DNA of 64,000 bases from JANQNX01 sp040217095 (GTDB lineage Bacteria; Pseudomonadota; Gammaproteobacteria; Eutrophobiales; Eutrophobiaceae). Positions 61,800 through 64,000 of this stretch are shown piece after piece. The stretch is taken from assembly GCA_965229565.1 (NCBI GenBank), contig OZ245888.1:1178001-1242000 (forward strand), written 5' to 3'. Both the position numbers and the translations under genes were made by a program. The notes under the pieces are model-generated. The model ran no database searches. It was not told where the DNA came from and saw nothing but the letters and a program-made list of their open reading frames with translations. The number at the start of each line of letters is the position of its first letter. Within the stretch, counting starts at the first letter, position 1.

Positions 61800-63971
61800 G
61801 TGTTAGAACTCACGCGCTTTTTACCTTACCTGTTAATCATCGCCTTTCCCGTTTTGCAGACGGGAAAGGCCGTTGCGGCTGATCGCGAAGCACTGGGGGA
61901 AGAGTGTTATGAGCTGCTTCATCCCAGCGATAGTGAGCACTCTCGTGTAGAGAAACAACAGGGAAAAGAGTGTCTTACCCGTTTTTACAAACTTTCCACG
62001 CTCATTGTCACTCCCTTGCGAAGGCCGGAGTCACTGCAGCAGTCTGCAGCGTCAGTTAGCGTCGTTACAAGCAGAGATATTGAACGTTCCGCTGCGGACG
62101 GAGTGGCAGAAGTATTACGAGACATACCCGGGATTGATGTGACAGATTCCGGACAGGCTGGTTTGAAACGCATTCGTCTTCGTGGAGAAGAAGCACGGCG
62201 TGTGCGAATCATGATAGATGGCCAGGAGTTTTCTGACCAACGAGAAGTTGGTACACCGATCCTGATCGCTCCCGAACTAATCGAGCGCATAGAGGTTGTA
62301 AGGGGCACGGGCTCTGTTCTGCATGGCTCGCGGGCTATTGGCGGTGTGATCAATATCATCACGAAAAAAGAGGGCTATCATCCTCTCCAGGCTACGATTG
62401 GTTCTTCTTTTGATACAGCGACGGAAGGCCATCAAACAGTCGCCTCTGCCTACGGTACTGTTAAGGGCATCGGGTATCGTTTTGCCGGAACATTTGCAGA
62501 ACACGGGGACAGGGACACGCCAGCCGGGGAACTTGAAAACACAAGTTTCAGAAATAAAAGCTGGAATGGATACCTTGCAAAGGAGTGGGGCGAGCATCGA
62601 CTTGCATTTAGCTATGATGATTACCGCTCTGACTCGGAGATCTTTGTTGATCCGGTAGTCCGAACGACGCCACCGTTTACTGATTTCCGGATCGACGCCC
62701 CCGTTCGTGACAGGCGCAAACTTGCTTTTTTCTACGATGGCGACGAACTTAATGAGACCGTTCAATATATCCATCTTGACGGCTATTACCAGATCAGTGA
62801 TCGTGAATTCAATACGTTCTCTGATGTTCTCCTGAATTTTGGTGGCCCTTTAATACCGAGTTCAACTTCAATCTTTACCTCTTCCGAACTTGATACTATT
62901 GGCATCAATGGCCTGATAACACTGAATCTCGGGCAGACGAACACCCTGGCACTCGGGTTTGAGAGCAAGCGTGACGAACTTGATCAGGATCGCAGGAGAC
63001 TGGTAACAACGGGAGGTGTTACCGCGAACCCGGAGCTCACCGTTGAGGGTGCAAGCCAGGCTTCCATTGAGCTATTCGGCGAAAATATCTGGAAATTTGC
63101 ACAGGACTGGAGTCTACGGGGAGGTGCCAGGGGCATATGGGTAGAAACGGAACTTGATAACACGACGAGGAATGGTTTTTCTTTACAGAACTCCTCGGAT
63201 TTGGGCGTGCTTGGCGCATTGGGCCTTTCATACACAGGGCTAGAGAATATGACTTTCTGGACCGGCTGGTCACAGGGCTTTGTGTATCCGACTATGATCA
63301 ACGTTGTCACGGGTGCATTTGCGGGTCGTGATTTTGTAAACCCAAATCCAGACCTGGAAACAGAGAACTCAAATAGTGTGGACGCAGGTGTGCGCTACTC
63401 AGGTAAGCAACTGAATGCAGAGCTGGGTCTCTTTAATACCTGGGCAAAAGACTTTATCGATCACGTTCCCTGTTCGGATATTGGGGCTGACTGTGCCGGG
63501 ATTACAGGAACACGCGACAGGATTTATGCCAATATCAATGAGGCACGGACATTCGGGCTGGAATTTTCAGGCGCACTTAGGCTTAACTCCATTACTCCAT
63601 ACGCGAATCTTACATGGTTAAGAAGGCGCTTTGAAAACAATGGTACGTCCACGTATGACACGGGTTTACCTGCGCTTTCCGGTCGGTTTGGTATCGAGGG
63701 AGAACATCAGTTAAATTCGACAACGTTTGGTTGGGTCGACTTGTTTCTACGAGCGGCGAGCAGTGCTGATGAACCGGCAGGAAGTGCTATAGAGAATCAC
63801 CCGGGCTGGGTAACAATTAATTTTGCGCTTGGCCTTAATCTCGCTGAAAAGCAGCAATACCGCCTGACAGCAGAATTTCTGAACCTGGCCAACAAAGAGT
63901 ACACACCTGCAACTGAAAACCTGGTTGCCCGTGGAAGAAGTGCCTTCGTTCGTTTTGTTGCAGATTTTTAG
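61800..63971 (+). CDS. TonB-dependent outer-membrane receptor
   Basis: A 723-residue receptor with a signal peptide, a TonB-box-like STLIVTP, a plug domain (about 75-190, including GLKRIRLRGEEARRVRIMIDGQEFSD and VRGTGSVLHGSRAIGGVINIITKK in parts), and a 22-strand barrel ending with FVRFVADF and C-terminal Phe. The ligand is unknown; copper, heme or a siderophore are possible for a receptor beside nirS. The GTG start at 61800 is not strongly supported by a ribosome-binding site. It follows nirS by 17 bases, so cotranscription is likely. Confidence 0.88.
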   Translation: MLELTRFLPYLLIIAFPVLQTGKAVAADREALGEECYELLHPSDSEHSRVEKQQGKECLTRFYKLSTLIVTPLRRPESLQQSAASVSVVTSRDIERSAADGVAEVLRDIPGIDVTDSGQAGLKRIRLRGEEARRVRIMIDGQEFSDQREVGTPILIAPELIERIEVVRGTGSVLHGSRAIGGVINIITKKEGYHPLQATIGSSFDTATEGHQTVASAYGTVKGIGYRFAGTFAEHGDRDTPAGELENTSFRNKSWNGYLAKEWGEHRLAFSYDDYRSDSEIFVDPVVRTTPPFTDFRIDAPVRDRRKLAFFYDGDELNETVQYIHLDGYYQISDREFNTFSDVLLNFGGPLIPSSTSIFTSSELDTIGINGLITLNLGQTNTLALGFESKRDELDQDRRRLVTTGGVTANPELTVEGASQASIELFGENIWKFAQDWSLRGGARGIWVETELDNTTRNGFSLQNSSDLGVLGALGLSYTGLENMTFWTGWSQGFVYPTMINVVTGAFAGRDFVNPNPDLETENSNSVDAGVRYSGKQLNAELGLFNTWAKDFIDHVPCSDIGADCAGITGTRDRIYANINEARTFGLEFSGALRLNSITPYANLTWLRRRFENNGTSTYDTGLPALSGRFGIEGEHQLNSTTFGWVDLFLRAASSADEPAGSAIENHPGWVTINFALGLNLAEKQQYRLTAEFLNLANKEYTPATENLVARGRSAFVRFVADF

Positions 63972-64000
63972 TTTCAGCAACAAGGCTTAAACCGGCAGCA

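Overview
The window reads as chromosomal DNA of a gammaproteobacterium, probably a facultatively denitrifying, Chromatiales-like or marine organism. This is inferred from gene content: cytochrome cd1 nitrite reductase, a CbbY-type phosphatase, GTP-type PEP carboxykinase, malate synthase G, and the lgt-thyA-folA, comM-apaG-apaH and glnK-amtB neighbourhoods. No rRNA, tRNA, CRISPR array, complete insertion sequence or prophage was seen. Coding density is high and most genes are housekeeping.

Layout. 0-3 kb: stress genes (Hsp20 behind a near-consensus sigma-32 promoter, an HtrA protease, OxyR). 3-14.5 kb: cbbY, rmuC, a radical SAM protein, a YugP-type peptidase, zapE, sulfite reductase cysI with a DUF934 partner, pyruvate kinase, ssb and an MFS transporter. 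14.5-27.5 kb: uvrA, a PfkB kinase, a small AT-rich membrane protein, a CaCA antiporter, malate synthase G, serA-serB and pckG. 27.8-30 kb: a diguanylate cyclase overlapping an HDOD gene. 30-35.5 kb: lgt-thyA-folA, a structured intergenic repeat, and comM-apaG-apaH.

35.6-49.1 kb is the most interesting part: a guanidine-use locus with two guanidine-I (ykkC) riboswitches. The first follows a sigma-54 promoter and leads an ABC transporter, a glutamine-synthetase-like ligase, a membrane di-iron desaturase-like protein and a TIM-barrel isomerase-like protein. The second leads two DUF1989 proteins (carboxyguanidine deiminase type), a biotin-dependent guanidine/urea carboxylase and allophanate hydrolase. 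Together these would import guanidine, carboxylate it, deiminate it to allophanate, and hydrolyse that to ammonia and CO2. Each riboswitch is followed by a short unannotated reading frame whose stop codon overlaps the start of the first structural gene. The block lies between comM and ubiK, genes that are neighbours in many relatives, so it looks like an insertion.

49.1-54 kb continues the nitrogen theme: ubiK, a TorF-type porin behind a second sigma-54 promoter, and two consecutive glnK-amtB pairs. 54-59 kb: a double cNMP-binding/rhodanese protein, aroE, a TRAP permease pair without its binding protein, and rsmA carrying an internal heptanucleotide repeat. 59.1-64 kb: an FNR-type promoter drives a NirS with an extra N-terminal cytochrome c domain, followed by a TonB-dependent receptor. 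The remaining 29 bases hold nothing recognisable.
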